This document shows, one piece after another, positions 1 to 19,685 of a DNA stretch of 64,000 nt. Location of the stretch: positions 1,288,001 through 1,352,000 of the forward strand of contig JADANN010000365.1 in NCBI GenBank assembly GCA_018806985.1, read 5' to 3'. This DNA is from Angiostrongylus vasorum (taxonomy: Eukaryota; Nematoda; Chromadorea; Rhabditida; Metastrongylidae). The notes under the pieces are model-generated. The model had not been told where the DNA came from, did no database searches, and saw only the letters and a program-made list of their open reading frames with translations. The translations under genes were made by a program, and so were the position numbers. Within the stretch, counting starts at the first letter, position 1, and each line of letters begins with the position of its first letter.

Positions 1-1500
1 TAGAACCAGCCGTACAGGTGAAAGCAGGACGACTGCAAAACTTTGCCAATTAAAGGAGGCCTCGCCGACGTTTAGGCGGAACAACTACTGAGTCCATAGC
101 AACATTGGAAAAGGCCATTCGCAAATTTTTCTCCGATTACTATGCAATCCACATTCATCTGCCTTCAAACTTTCGTGAGAGCTACAGATATGTCACCACA
201 ACGTTTCTTTCTTCTGAAATATGAGATGGAATCTGCCATCGAATCGTTCCACAAAGGCATTCATGCTAGGTATAAGAGTAATGAGCAATTCACATAGAGG
301 AAGATTTGCTAAGAATAAGTTTACTACAGCTTCTCCTTTAACTGTCATACACAGTGGGAATTCGCCAATTTTTTTCCTAAAGTTCGAGCAAATTGCTAGA
401 ATCCACTTGCTTCCATCTACATGCTATCTTGCTAATATTTTTATCAAGTGCTTAAGAAAATAGAAGACTGCTTCCCTCGCTTCCAGCAGCATATAACAGG
501 AGAGCAAGAAAACCTTATGGTAAGTGGGAAAAAAAAGATTTTAAAATATATGCTTTTTTCAACACACCAGATTCTTACATCATTTGGGAAGTGGGCTATG
601 ATTTAAAGCCATGGTATAAGAAGAGAGTTTGAAATGAATCGTTATTGCTCATTATTGTAACATAGTGGTTCCGGTTCGACTTCCAAATAACTTGACGTCA
701 ATGCTAACTTTCCCTGCCAGTTTCACATTTAATCGCCTGCATCCTTTTTTTTCATTATATTTCTCAGATATAATGTCGCATTTAACCATTAGGCCACATT
801 CCATAGACAAGTGGACGTGAAATGGCAAAGCGCAAAGCTATCGAACGTAAAAAACACTTTATAGGAAGAGTGCACAATACGTAAAAGGAAGTTCCATCTT
901 GTAGGACGTGCATGAAAATAATGTCCGATTGCTGTTGATTCCCGCTTCTCGTTTAGGCGTTGATAACGAAATCGCGAATCAGTATGCAATTTTCGAGAAC
1001 CGGAAACCACATTTTTTAGGGACGACTGCGTAAGTAGCACTTACACGATAGTCATGTGTTCTAAATGTGATTACAGCCTGCACATTCCACAGATACGAAA
1101 AATCAGCAAGTAACGCATTTGGTTTGTTTACAACACTCATAAAATTCGTCTGTTGTTTGAACAACAGAGGACATTCACGAATTGCTCTATTTTGTTCAAG
1201 CTCTTACTCCACCTAATCTGCACATAAAGCCAGTTCTTACCCTTTGTTCTGGCGTAAATACACAAATAGAATTGTTTTAGCGCAAATATACAAACACAAC
1301 TCCTCTAGAATTTAAGAGGTAATCGATCTACCAAGGAGGAATAGTAGGGATATTGAAACGAAACAAATTGGGTAGTGCTAATTCACAAAGTGCTGGGAAC
1401 ATTGTTAGTGAACGACAAGGTAATAAACTTCCAGTAGTATCAACATTTGCTCAAGAAAGCCGCAAAGCATAATTTCAAGTGATAAAGATGTCGATAAAAC
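1..1500. other. Unassigned left edge
   Basis: No recognisable gene, RNA or repeat. Open stretches are short and resemble no family I know. Part may be intron of the gene whose first exon is proposed at 1,508-1,708 on the minus strand. Confidence 0.4.
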
Positions 1501-1507
1501 GTCATAC

Positions 1508-1708
1508 CTGAGCGGGACAATGCCACCGAGGCATCATAAGATCTTCTGAATGATGTTGAGAGCAGATTGTACGACATCGTGACATGCACATTTCCATGGT
1601 GTCAAACGTGTGGATCACAGAATTGTCGTACCGAGATGTGTCATGACACGATGCCACCAGAATCCATGCAAGTAGGATCGGAAACCATGGAAGGAAGATT
1701 GTCAACAT
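1508..1708 (-). CDS. Possible first exon of a secreted Cys-rich protein
   Basis: Unrecognised. The 67-codon open stretch starts with ATG directly after a TTCAG acceptor-like site, as a trans-spliced first exon would, and ends CAG before a good GTATGA donor. It opens with a hydrophobic signal-peptide-like segment (about residues 2-20, rich in L, I, F, W, ending VASC) and continues with a polar region holding paired cysteines (MCMSRCRTIC near residues 40-49) and a final HCPAQ. Downstream exons would lie to the left; a candidate at about 1,234-1,308 has an acceptor, an open frame and a GTAAGA donor but nothing to confirm it. No family assignment is made. It could still be a chance ORF. Confidence 0.35.
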
Positions 1709-1829
1709 CTGAATCTCTTATTTCGAGTTCTCATTTTTCCGTCAACGTTGTTTTAATGAAATCAGCAAAGAAGTGGCGCATAAAGAAAAAAATTTGCAAA
1801 GCAGTAGAAAATTTTTTTAAATGAAAAGT

Positions 1830-4800
1830 TCTGGCAAAGTGGATTATTTGATAATGGAGGGTCTTTCATTACATCGCAAGCCATCGATCTTCTATGCGAA
1901 CTCTGTGAAGCGTAACGTAAAGAGTGTAGCACAGGAAATGTTGGATGTTCATGGACAGCAACACCTTTAGGACAAGGGCAAACACCAAATTGGTTGAAAT
2001 ATGAATTGTGTCAAGACCTATACAAGTAGGGAAAAAAAGACGATTGTTATTTTTTGATTGACCTGAATTTCATTGTGAAGGATTTTATATTTGAAAGGTA
2101 ACCACCGGAGCCCATTATGCCATTGCTATCCAGCAGTTGCTAAAGCTACGCAGCTGCGAAAGCAGTGCGCAAAGGTTTCCAGAAACGACTAATGAATAGC
2201 ATCAAATCATTGACACTGCGATGTCGTTTTCACATCGCAGATAGTTTTCTGCTGAAATAATTGTTGATTCCAGATGATAACTGACAACAACGGTTACATG
2301 AAATAGGGAGACAGAGAAAACAATAGTGCTGGATGACGATTAAATCGGCAAATCGACTTAATTACTTTGCCGCTCAGGATGAGCCTTCAATGATATGCCG
2401 TGACTCTAGGGAGGCTTGGAGAGGATTATCGTATTCTACCTTCCTTGGTGATTGGTTACAACTAATAAACTAGAGAGAAGGGGCGTTTCTAGAGCACGGG
2501 CGAACAATTTCCACATTTCTTAGGTGAGCACACTGAAATCTGATATGCTTCCATAGCTCTGATTCATGATGAGGACATTGTGTTTTCCGGCATCACATAG
2601 CTGAACCAACACTGGAAATCACAAAGCGTGATTGTAGGTGACTTCTGAGCAAAGAATGCAACGCAGTGAATGATCTCCAGATATGTAAAGCTAAAGGCAA
2701 CACGAAAACACACTAATCACAAGCTTCATATGTTGCTGCAAGGGTCGTAATCGCCTGAATACGATCACCGCAAGCCGTGTAAAAATAAAGTGTGATGAAA
2801 TGGTGAGTATTAGGAAAACGCATACAAACGAGGACAAGGATTATGGAGGTTTGACGAGGCTGTCTAGTAGGATGGAGGCGCTTCTCATTGACTGAATTAG
2901 CATCGAATGCTGCTCTGTTTATTGGAAGTGTTCTCGTCTTAACTACTCAACGATCCAGTTTTTAAGCCCTAGAAAGTCACAGTAAAAAGGCGTGTTTACT
3001 TATTTCTTTAGTATACAACTACGAGGCAAAGAGGGAGACATAGAGACAGAGAGAGAGACGAAGAGAGAAGTCGCTGTAAATTAGGTGATATATGCATTAA
3101 GGAAAGAGTGGGAAACGGTGGAATTACCAAATAGAAATGACTTTATAGTAAAATTAATTTTTTTTACCGCAGTTTACCTTCTTAAGTCCGAATATGCCAA
3201 ACGATCTGGTTGCCTGCTCACAAAACACACTTTTCATCGCTTTTTTTACTTCGTAAAATATTTGTTATTAGTTCTGTCAGGTGAACAAGCAAGAGAAGTA
3301 AGTCCTAGTAATCTCCAGTTGAAACGTAATAGGATAATGCAATGTTGTTTGTATAAAATATAAAGAGAGAAAATGATGAATGATCCAAAGGATGGAAAAA
3401 ACAACTGTAGATCGAAAAAATCGCCGTATAATCACCAGAAAGATGACTGCGGCAAGTGTAATGATGAGCTATGACTTCAGACTAACACTATTGTTGAAAA
3501 TGTAATAAAGAGAGAAATGCAGACAAAGTAGGAAGATTTGAAGACACAGTTAAATTAATTCTTGATTAAGCATTAAAGTGGACTGAATGGAGCACAAGGA
3601 GTAAAAAAGGGACCTGGAAGGGGATAAGAGGAATAACAAATTGGAAAAAAGAATCCGCGTAGAACCAGAGAAATAAGTCCCAAATATCGAAACTGATTTC
3701 TCAGAAAACACTTTGATTGTATTTGTATTCCATTTTATATTACCAAGTAAAATTGCTTTGTTTACTACCTTTCAAGATTGCGTGGTTTCGAAAGAACTGA
3801 CGCTTTTGCTGCATTCCCCCACCTTTCTTTAATTGTGTCCCTACGCATAATTATCTTAACACATCGATTCAAATCGTCCATTAAAGAATTAACAGCAAAT
3901 TTGACATTGGAATAGAAGAGCTCTTGGTGATAACATTAGGCAGTCACGACGTATGATGAAGTGCTAAGTTCGAGGAACACTCTGGAGTGCATAAATTTGA
4001 TGAATAACACATTCTCCTTTCCTTGTCGACAGCTAATATCTCTGTTCTTCCCCTGGGGAAAAAGCAGCAGCCTTAGACAGAAACGGCTCCTATAACAGTA
4101 GTATACTCCAAGAATATGTATTCGGTGCCTTGAAAAACTATGTTAGCTAAGTCTTTCAGGTAAAAGAAGGTGATCAAACATAGTTAGGGTCTTGCACCAC
4201 AGTCAAAATGACTACAACGTTCCCTTAGGTGGTAACAGACACCACAGCACTTGCGCAAAGGTTGTTCAGGGACCACGCCTCTGCGATACCACCTCCCCAA
4301 TTGCTCGAGCACGCTGTGATGATACGCTGTCTACGAAGAGCCATATCGTCACAATGAGAATTTCGTCCTCGACATTTAACACATCATGCCCAACGTATAT
4401 TGAATGCTATGCATTAGAAACAAAAAATGATAGGTGCTTTCGACTTTGAATCGGCATATCTAGGGCGTAGAGTGCATTTTAAGAATTGCGATGAAGACTA
4501 TTAAAAATTATAAACCTCGTCGTAGAGGACAAAATGCCTCTTGTTCTTCCAAGATAGAATGATTTTCTGGAGCCAATGCATACATTTCTTTCGCTTTTCT
4601 TTGAGTTCTCATTCTGAACGCGAAAGCAATTTAAGTAGCGGTTTTTCGTCCACCACGACTGTTTCCTAACGCACCGTTAACGTTTGCGACTGATGCACTT
4701 ACTCCCAAGGTTTTGAAAATCATTTCGTCTTCAGTTTTTTAAAGAATTTCAGTTCTTAACAAAGTTTGTTGGAAAGGATGCTTTATAAAGACCACGAGCA

Positions 4801-5530
4801 CACTTAACGTTACAGAATGCAGCGTACTCTATAAATTTACGTATTTCTGAACTCCTCGAACACTCTAGTGATCGGTAAATCAGTGTCCCTTGCCGAAAAA
4901 TTAGTCTCGGAAGTTATACATGGAAAGGGAACGGATCAAAAAAGAAGATTTAGTGCTGGCAGGACTTCGTTGCAATTGCTAAGAGCAGAGTATTAGAAAA
5001 GATGGAACATAAACAGTGAAATACTTGTAACAATATGTCAAGGAACACACAACAACAACGTAAAAACAGCGGTCTAATGATCGCTGTAGCTTTGTTACTA
5101 GGTAGCTTGAGGTCGAACTATGGTGGTGTACAATTGACCCTCTGCTGCCCGCAGTGCATCCGACAGTCGCTATCATTTCATAATCTCACGGAGGCATACG
5201 CGAAAACGTCTATATCGACCAAACATTTTCATTTCCCTAGACTTTTTCTCCAGTATAGTGCACTTTTACAAATACCTAAACGAAGAGATTTGTTTTGCTT
5301 CATCAAATAATGGCAATGTCGTACTAATGCTGAGCTGTAAGCTTACAAATATCCCACATCAACCGTTTAAAGATATTTTTTCCACATTGAGAAACCCGCA
5401 ACATATTTTGCCTTGAAGTCCTCCCATTTAGTGACCTCAGTTTACCTGAAACACCATTCACAGTAGGGTCTTTTGTGGACGAACAAAGTATTCTTATGCA
5501 TTGGAGTTTATTTGGCCACCCTAAATGAAA
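1830..5530. other. Unassigned noncoding stretch
   Basis: About 3.7 kb of AT-rich sequence. Short ORFs (for example 3,085-3,363 plus and 4,192-4,449 plus) have no recognisable motif and no convincing splice context. A purine-rich GAGA run lies near 3,029-3,070. I see no gene here. Confidence 0.4.
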
Positions 5531-5532
5531 CA

Positions 5533-5815
5533 GGGCGCGTGTGGCGCAGTGGTTGGAGGCGCTACTGCGACACAGACGTGGAGTCGATTCCCGCGCCCAT
5601 GGCCCACCAAGCCTTCCATCCCTTCGGCGTCGGCAAATTGGTGCCCGACTTGTCTGGGAGAATAGCAGCATTGGTTCGATACATTGGTAGGCCACCGCAA
5701 TTCGTTGTAAAGGCTAGATATGCATTCAATCATCTCCAACGATACTTAACGAAGTCAAATGTATGGCGCATTCCTCAGGGATTGATCAACGCCGAGAACT
5801 TTATCCTTTTTTTTT
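5533..5815 (+). mobile_element. SINE-A copy 1, near full length
   Basis: tRNA-derived SINE. The head carries an A-box-like TGGCGCAGTGGTTGG, and about 40 bp on a B-box-like GAGTCGATTCCC. The unrelated body follows, with landmarks GGCAAATTGGTGCC, CTTGTCTGGGAG, CGATACATTGG and GATATGCATTCA. The 3' end is AACTTTATCC followed by a T run. The same order of landmarks recurs in all the other copies listed. No coding potential is implied by the ORFs that cross it. Confidence 0.85.
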
Positions 5816-8604
<2,789 letters not shown>

Positions 8605-9239
8605 CGATAAATCAAAGCACCTTCTGCAACTATATCATCTGATCCACCACTTGAATTCTCTAGCTAACAAAAAAAATAATTAGTATTTTTTCATGTGCTG
8701 TGTTTCAGTCGCGGACGAGTTGTACTGTTTGTGCAGCCGACATTAAATTAGACGCAGGGTGTTACGTTCTGATAGATACTGTTATTTCGAAGTCGAAGGT
8801 ATAACTCTATCTCAAGGGTAGATGATTAGGTTATATGAACAAACAACCGGTGTTTCTAAGCTAGAGTCTAAAATATCTGTGCTAACCGTCTGGATGGAAT
8901 TTCAGCTCCCATGGGCTGCATTAATAACTGTTGTCCATAGGATGCTCATAATTTACACATGTTCTTATGTTTTCCACAGTTGACATACATGTTCAGCGTG
9001 GTATACAACTGCGTCATTTGCACATAACGCTCGAAGATGGCTGTTCCAGAACTAGGAATGATTACTCGGTCACTGGAATATTTGAAGAGTTGTAAACATC
9101 AAAGGTTTATAGCACAGATTCTAATGTATCAGCTTGGCTGTGTATACATTTTCTAAAAAGCATTATTTCAACATCGAATCTGTTAAATGTTGAAAAAATC
9201 AAAGTTACAAGGGAGCGGGTAGCGCGTACTGACCACGTC

Positions 9240-9500
9240 CAACAGAACAACCTACCTGGGCACTGGTAGGATGCAGCTTCGCGCCCATCAAGCCTCTCAT
9301 CCCTCTGGGTCGGGAAATTGGCACCAGGCTGGTCTATAAGAAGGTGACTATTTATAAACCATGCGGGAACGCCCCAGCACGGCTATCTCAGGATTTCACG
9401 AAGGATCGACTCGAACAGCATTCAACGGCATTCGTGACGAAGGCAAAAAATACTCAAATAACTGCCGAACCCACACTTAGAAACTTTGAAGGCCATTGTG
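9240..9500 (+). mobile_element. SINE-B, mosaic SINE relative
   Basis: The first part (about 9,265-9,335) matches the SINE-A body (GCGCCCATCAAGCC, then GGGAAATTGGCACCAG) but lacks a clear tRNA head. The second part (about 9,358-9,500) has TATCTCAGGATTTCACG and GATCGACTCGAAC, also seen near 16,460-16,510. This suggests a mosaic SINE with the SINE-A middle joined to a different 3' body. Heavily diverged. Confidence 0.5.
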
Positions 9501-9619
9501 GATGGTGGGCGGGAAGAAATGAATGGAAAGCAGGAAGTGTTTCAATCTGCATAGTGTGACAAATGTGATATCGGGTCACGTAATAAAAAATCAAAAGTGT
9601 TGTAAAATACGAAACAAGG

Positions 9620-9790
9620 CTTAAATTTCGGCTGCAAACACAGACGATACATTAAAAAAAACTTTGTGTCCAGTTGGATAGAATTCCGCTTGCTCAGTTG
9701 CTTTCGTGCTCTAAAAGGAGCATTGGGGGCACAAAAGTGTGTAACGTTGGCTCAGAATTTCGAAATCAGGATTTCATATCCATAAAATAA
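9620..9790 (+). repeat. Dispersed repeat R3, copy 1
   Basis: Shares an ordered set of words with 15,900-16,005 and 39,030-39,200: GCAAACA, then CGAT(T/A)CATTA, then TCCCGCTTGCTCA(G/T)TTGCT. The copies are diverged and have no visible coding capacity. Nature unknown. Confidence 0.5.
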
Positions 9791-9799
9791 TAGTGCTTC

Positions 9800-11579
9800 T
9801 ATCTTGTATGCAGGACTTTTAGAAATTTTTCAACTGACTTTTCCCCAACAAATAAAATTTTCTACGATCTGAAATATATTAGTTCAGTCGAAATTGACCA
9901 CCAATTCGGATTATGCCACAGATGGAACAACGTTCTATGAAGCGGTCATCCAGTTGAACAGCAAATACGTTTTTTTTGCAGTTCCTTCAGCATATGGTCA
10001 TATCTTGCTTCACTAGCTCTCGACTTCACTATGTACACCTGGACTCTGCTCGGGGTTCGATGATGCTGCGTAAACCACTCGTCAGGACATGACTAATGGA
10101 TCGATTAGCCATAAAAGTAGTTCGCTTTTATGCCGAGATCCATTTGCCCTTAAGAGCAAAAAAATCCACGACATTTGGTTATCATTTTGCCGAACATTAA
10201 AAAGCCCTTCAGCTCCCATTGAATTCAGCATATTTCGCAACAAAGTTGGATACGAATTGTTAAAATTTCTACCACAGGCTAGTGGTCACAGCCATGTGTT
10301 GCAGAGAAACAAACCTTGCTAGACATTCATGTGTTTTGGTTTACAGCTTTCAAAAGAAATTTTTACACAAAGAAGAAAATGATAATAGCAAATGCTAGCA
10401 AGTAAATAGTCCGAATGAACCTTTCTCATTAGCTTTACCTCAGACCTGTAAACATAAACTGTGAAGACAGTCCTAAGACCAAAATGAAAACAGGGTCAAT
10501 AAGAAATGAAACAACAATCTTTTCACGTTAAAGTCGCAGATGTCTAGTTGCCAAATATATATTGGCAAGGAATTGAAATGACACATCTTAAAACTAACAT
10601 CTTAATTAACTCTCAATCTTCTTTTAATTATTCTAATGTTCTTACCTTGCCTTCACGTCAGTGCTCCTTTCATAACACAACAGGAACGCGCTAAAAATAT
10701 CTACAAAATCGTCTCAGATCTCTTTTGCGGATCAGGCCAAAAGTAGTACAACGACTTTGCGACTCCTTTAATGAAATTTAATCCGCTGCCAGGCGGACTG
10801 ACCTAATTATACGTCTAGATGGGCTTAGTATGTGAGAAACATGGAGTATTTCGAGAAACACCTACTGTAGTTTCGAGTTAATCAGCTTTGTAAATGTCTT
10901 CCCTCTTTACCTATCTTGTCCCTTGCTGTTAAGCTCTAGTATAACTGCTAAAGACCTGACCTGTCGTTGACGGAGCGCAAATGAAATTTAGTAGAAAGAA
11001 GGCAACTTGACAATATTCTCAAGTGGTTTCCTTAATATTCCTATAAATACGACACGTGAGTAAGCCAATATGGCACTTAACAACAATATCTTCGCAATGC
11101 TTATAGTTAAGCTTAAAAATATCTATCCTTGTCGCTCTCGAGAGGAAGATTTTTCGAAGTTTCCCACTGGCAGTGTACTACTAAGGGAATCGAGCAGAAC
11201 ATATTGAACTAAAATGACCATTGGAAAAAAATCAAGCAATATCACCAAAAATGAAGAATTGATTAAACTTCATAGTTTGAGGGATAAAAAGACAGCTTCG
11301 CCAAAGATCTAAGCAAATCCAGTGTTCGACTTACATTAGACTCTCAGAACACTATGCCATGCACTAAAAAAATAAGTTAAACCGGTGAAATTTATCCTCT
11401 GCCCATTAGCTCAATTCTCAACTCCCACTAAAATACAAGCCCCCAGGTCTTGAATTTGTAGAACAAAGTCGATGAAAAAAAAAGAAACAAGGTGCCACTG
11501 AGATACCAATCAATCTCATCCTGTATGAAAAGCCATATCAGTTCCCGTGTTCATGCTTTGATGCTTTGTTCGCCAATCA
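9800..11579. other. Unassigned noncoding stretch
   Basis: No recognisable gene or repeat. ORF 10,089-10,322 (plus) has no motif. It lies between dispersed repeats and the duplicated block 3' of the rab-6.2 gene. Confidence 0.4.
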
Positions 11580-11965
11580 GTTATATCACATGAAACCAAC
11601 GGAACCTTGAATAATGTGCACATTACACTTGAAAGAGATCAACTCGATCACTCAGTATTCAGCACAAACGGAACGATGACATCACATTAAGAGCTGCAGT
11701 GCTATAAGCAAGGTACGGTAGCAATACATGGAGGGAAATTCGTATAGAGCACGACGTTCAACTACATAACCTCGAATCGCAATCCCTGCTTGTTCAGTAG
11801 ACTGCACGTATGAGAATTTGCAACAGGAATACGGAGCACCAAATAAAGCAAGGTATTAGTCATTACTATTAGAACGCGATAAAATTGAAAACCAAACCAC
11901 TAAAAACAGCAAAACATCTTAAACGACGTCCTACACGAATATGCTAAGCAGCCCGCCTAAAGTCA
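11580..11965 (+). repeat. Diverged direct duplication, unit 1
   Basis: Aligns by eye, with small indels, to 12,810-13,190: TATCACATGAAA, AAACGGAA...ATCACAT, CCCT/CTCAGCTTG...AGACT, TAG(T)...ATTA...AACGCG, AAAATTG(T)AAAACC occur in the same order. The offset is about 1.22 kb. No long ORF is shared, so it is duplicated noncoding DNA or two remnants of an old element. Confidence 0.5.
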
Positions 11966-12242
11966 ATTTAAAAAAAAAAACCTAGTAAAGCTTTCGATAG
12001 AGTACAAATCAGAGTGTGATTTAAAGCGCAGGAAGCACTTCGAACGTTTACCCTTGCACCTTGGAGGAGAATCGTTTAAGGTGACATATTATTGCAACGT
12101 AGGTTTCGAAAGTTCCGGGTTGAATACGATAGCTTTGGAAATGAAGGTCAAGAAACGACAAAGACATTTAAATACATCAAGTGAACCACTCGTAACTACA
12201 TTTCGAGACGTGTTCAGATTGTTGACCTCACATGAGATTGTC

Positions 12243-12420
12243 ACATAACTTCTATTCGCCTAACATTTCGACGACTTCGTCCTCAACAGAGCAGATGATC
12301 CCAGTCGATGTCCACGATCGTTCATCTTCTCGATGTAGCAAATAACTATGGACCGCCGTTTCGGATCATCGGATCTGATGAAGACGAAAAGGTCGAAATT
12401 CTAGCCGAATAAAAGTTATG
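12243..12420 (+). mobile_element. Inverted pair with hammerhead-like cores (Penelope-like remnant)
   Basis: Two related 55-60 bp arms face each other. The plus-strand arm (about 12,365-12,420) has CTGATGA at 12,375-12,381, a short GAC/GTC hairpin, GAAA at 12,395-12,398, then GAATAAAAGTTATG. The minus-strand arm (about 12,300-12,243) has CTGTTGA, GGACGAAGTCGTC, GAAA, then GCGAATAGAAGTTATG. The order CUGANGA, hairpin, GAAA is the conserved hammerhead core, and Penelope-like retroelements are known to carry hammerheads in their terminal repeats. One core has a mismatch, and helices I and III are not convincing, so these are probably dead copies. Confidence 0.45.
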
Positions 12421-12809
12421 AAGAACATAGCGCAGGCTCGAAAATTTAAACACATGCTGATTAGTCACACCGAGGCAAAAGGAAAGTCGGTTTTTGAAAT
12501 ATATTTCGAGAGTTCCCGAGCAATCTAACACACGACAATCAACATATCATTATTGTTTTGGTATGGAGTACTATCTATTCACGAATCCCAGGCTCAAAAC
12601 TGTTCTAATTAAAGCAATGACACACTCTTCAAGGGCAAGAAAACTTGGAACGCGAATTTTACTAGTGGGAATCAAACATTTGAAGCATCGAACTTTACCA
12701 GATAAGTGCTTTAAACTGTGACCCATTATGGTCTTTTCTCGTACGATTCATTTAGGGTTTAGTTGAACACAGTGTACTATAAAGAATTAAAGGCAAAAGC
12801 TTTGCATAT

Positions 12810-13190
12810 CACATGAAATGAATGATATCTTGAACGACACGCAGCTCCACCACTCTGAAAAGAACAATATAATCATTCTATAAAAACGGAATAAATAAAT
12901 CACATCAAGCGCAATAAGCATGGTATTAACACAGAAGGAAAACTAGTACAGAACACAACGGTTAAATGAGATAACTTTGAAGTCAATGATCCCAATCTCA
13001 GCTTGCACATTAGACTACAAATAGCATTACAGAAGAATCCATAACAGTAATGCAGATTATTAAAAGGAGCAAATTGCTAGTTATTAATTAAAACGCGGCA
13101 AAATTGTAAAACCGAACTGCGACAACCAGCAAGACACCTTCAACTACACCCTATACGATTATGATAGCAACCCAACTGGCCTGTAATTAT
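12810..13190 (+). repeat. Diverged direct duplication, unit 2
   Basis: Partner of 11,580-11,965. It lies just beyond the 3' end of the rab-6.2 coding region, which is on the other strand and ends at 13,440. The two units flank the hammerhead-like inverted pair. Confidence 0.5.
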
Positions 13191-13439
13191 TACACTAAAC
13201 AAAGTTTGGAGAAAGACTGAAAACAATTCCGAATTCAAAAAGTATAAAAAGTGTAGTTGGGTGAAATCGTAACCACAGGGAGAGTAAGGTTCATAGAGTC
13301 GTGTAATAAATAAGATATTGACTTATTACTGTACGGCTAATCGTGCTAAGAATGGTAATGTGAATATGCCAATTGTCATTCATCCCAGTTGGCAAAACCA
13401 TTGTATCCAATAGTAGCGATAAGTGCTCTGGCCATAGTA

Positions 13440-19685
<6,246 letters not shown>

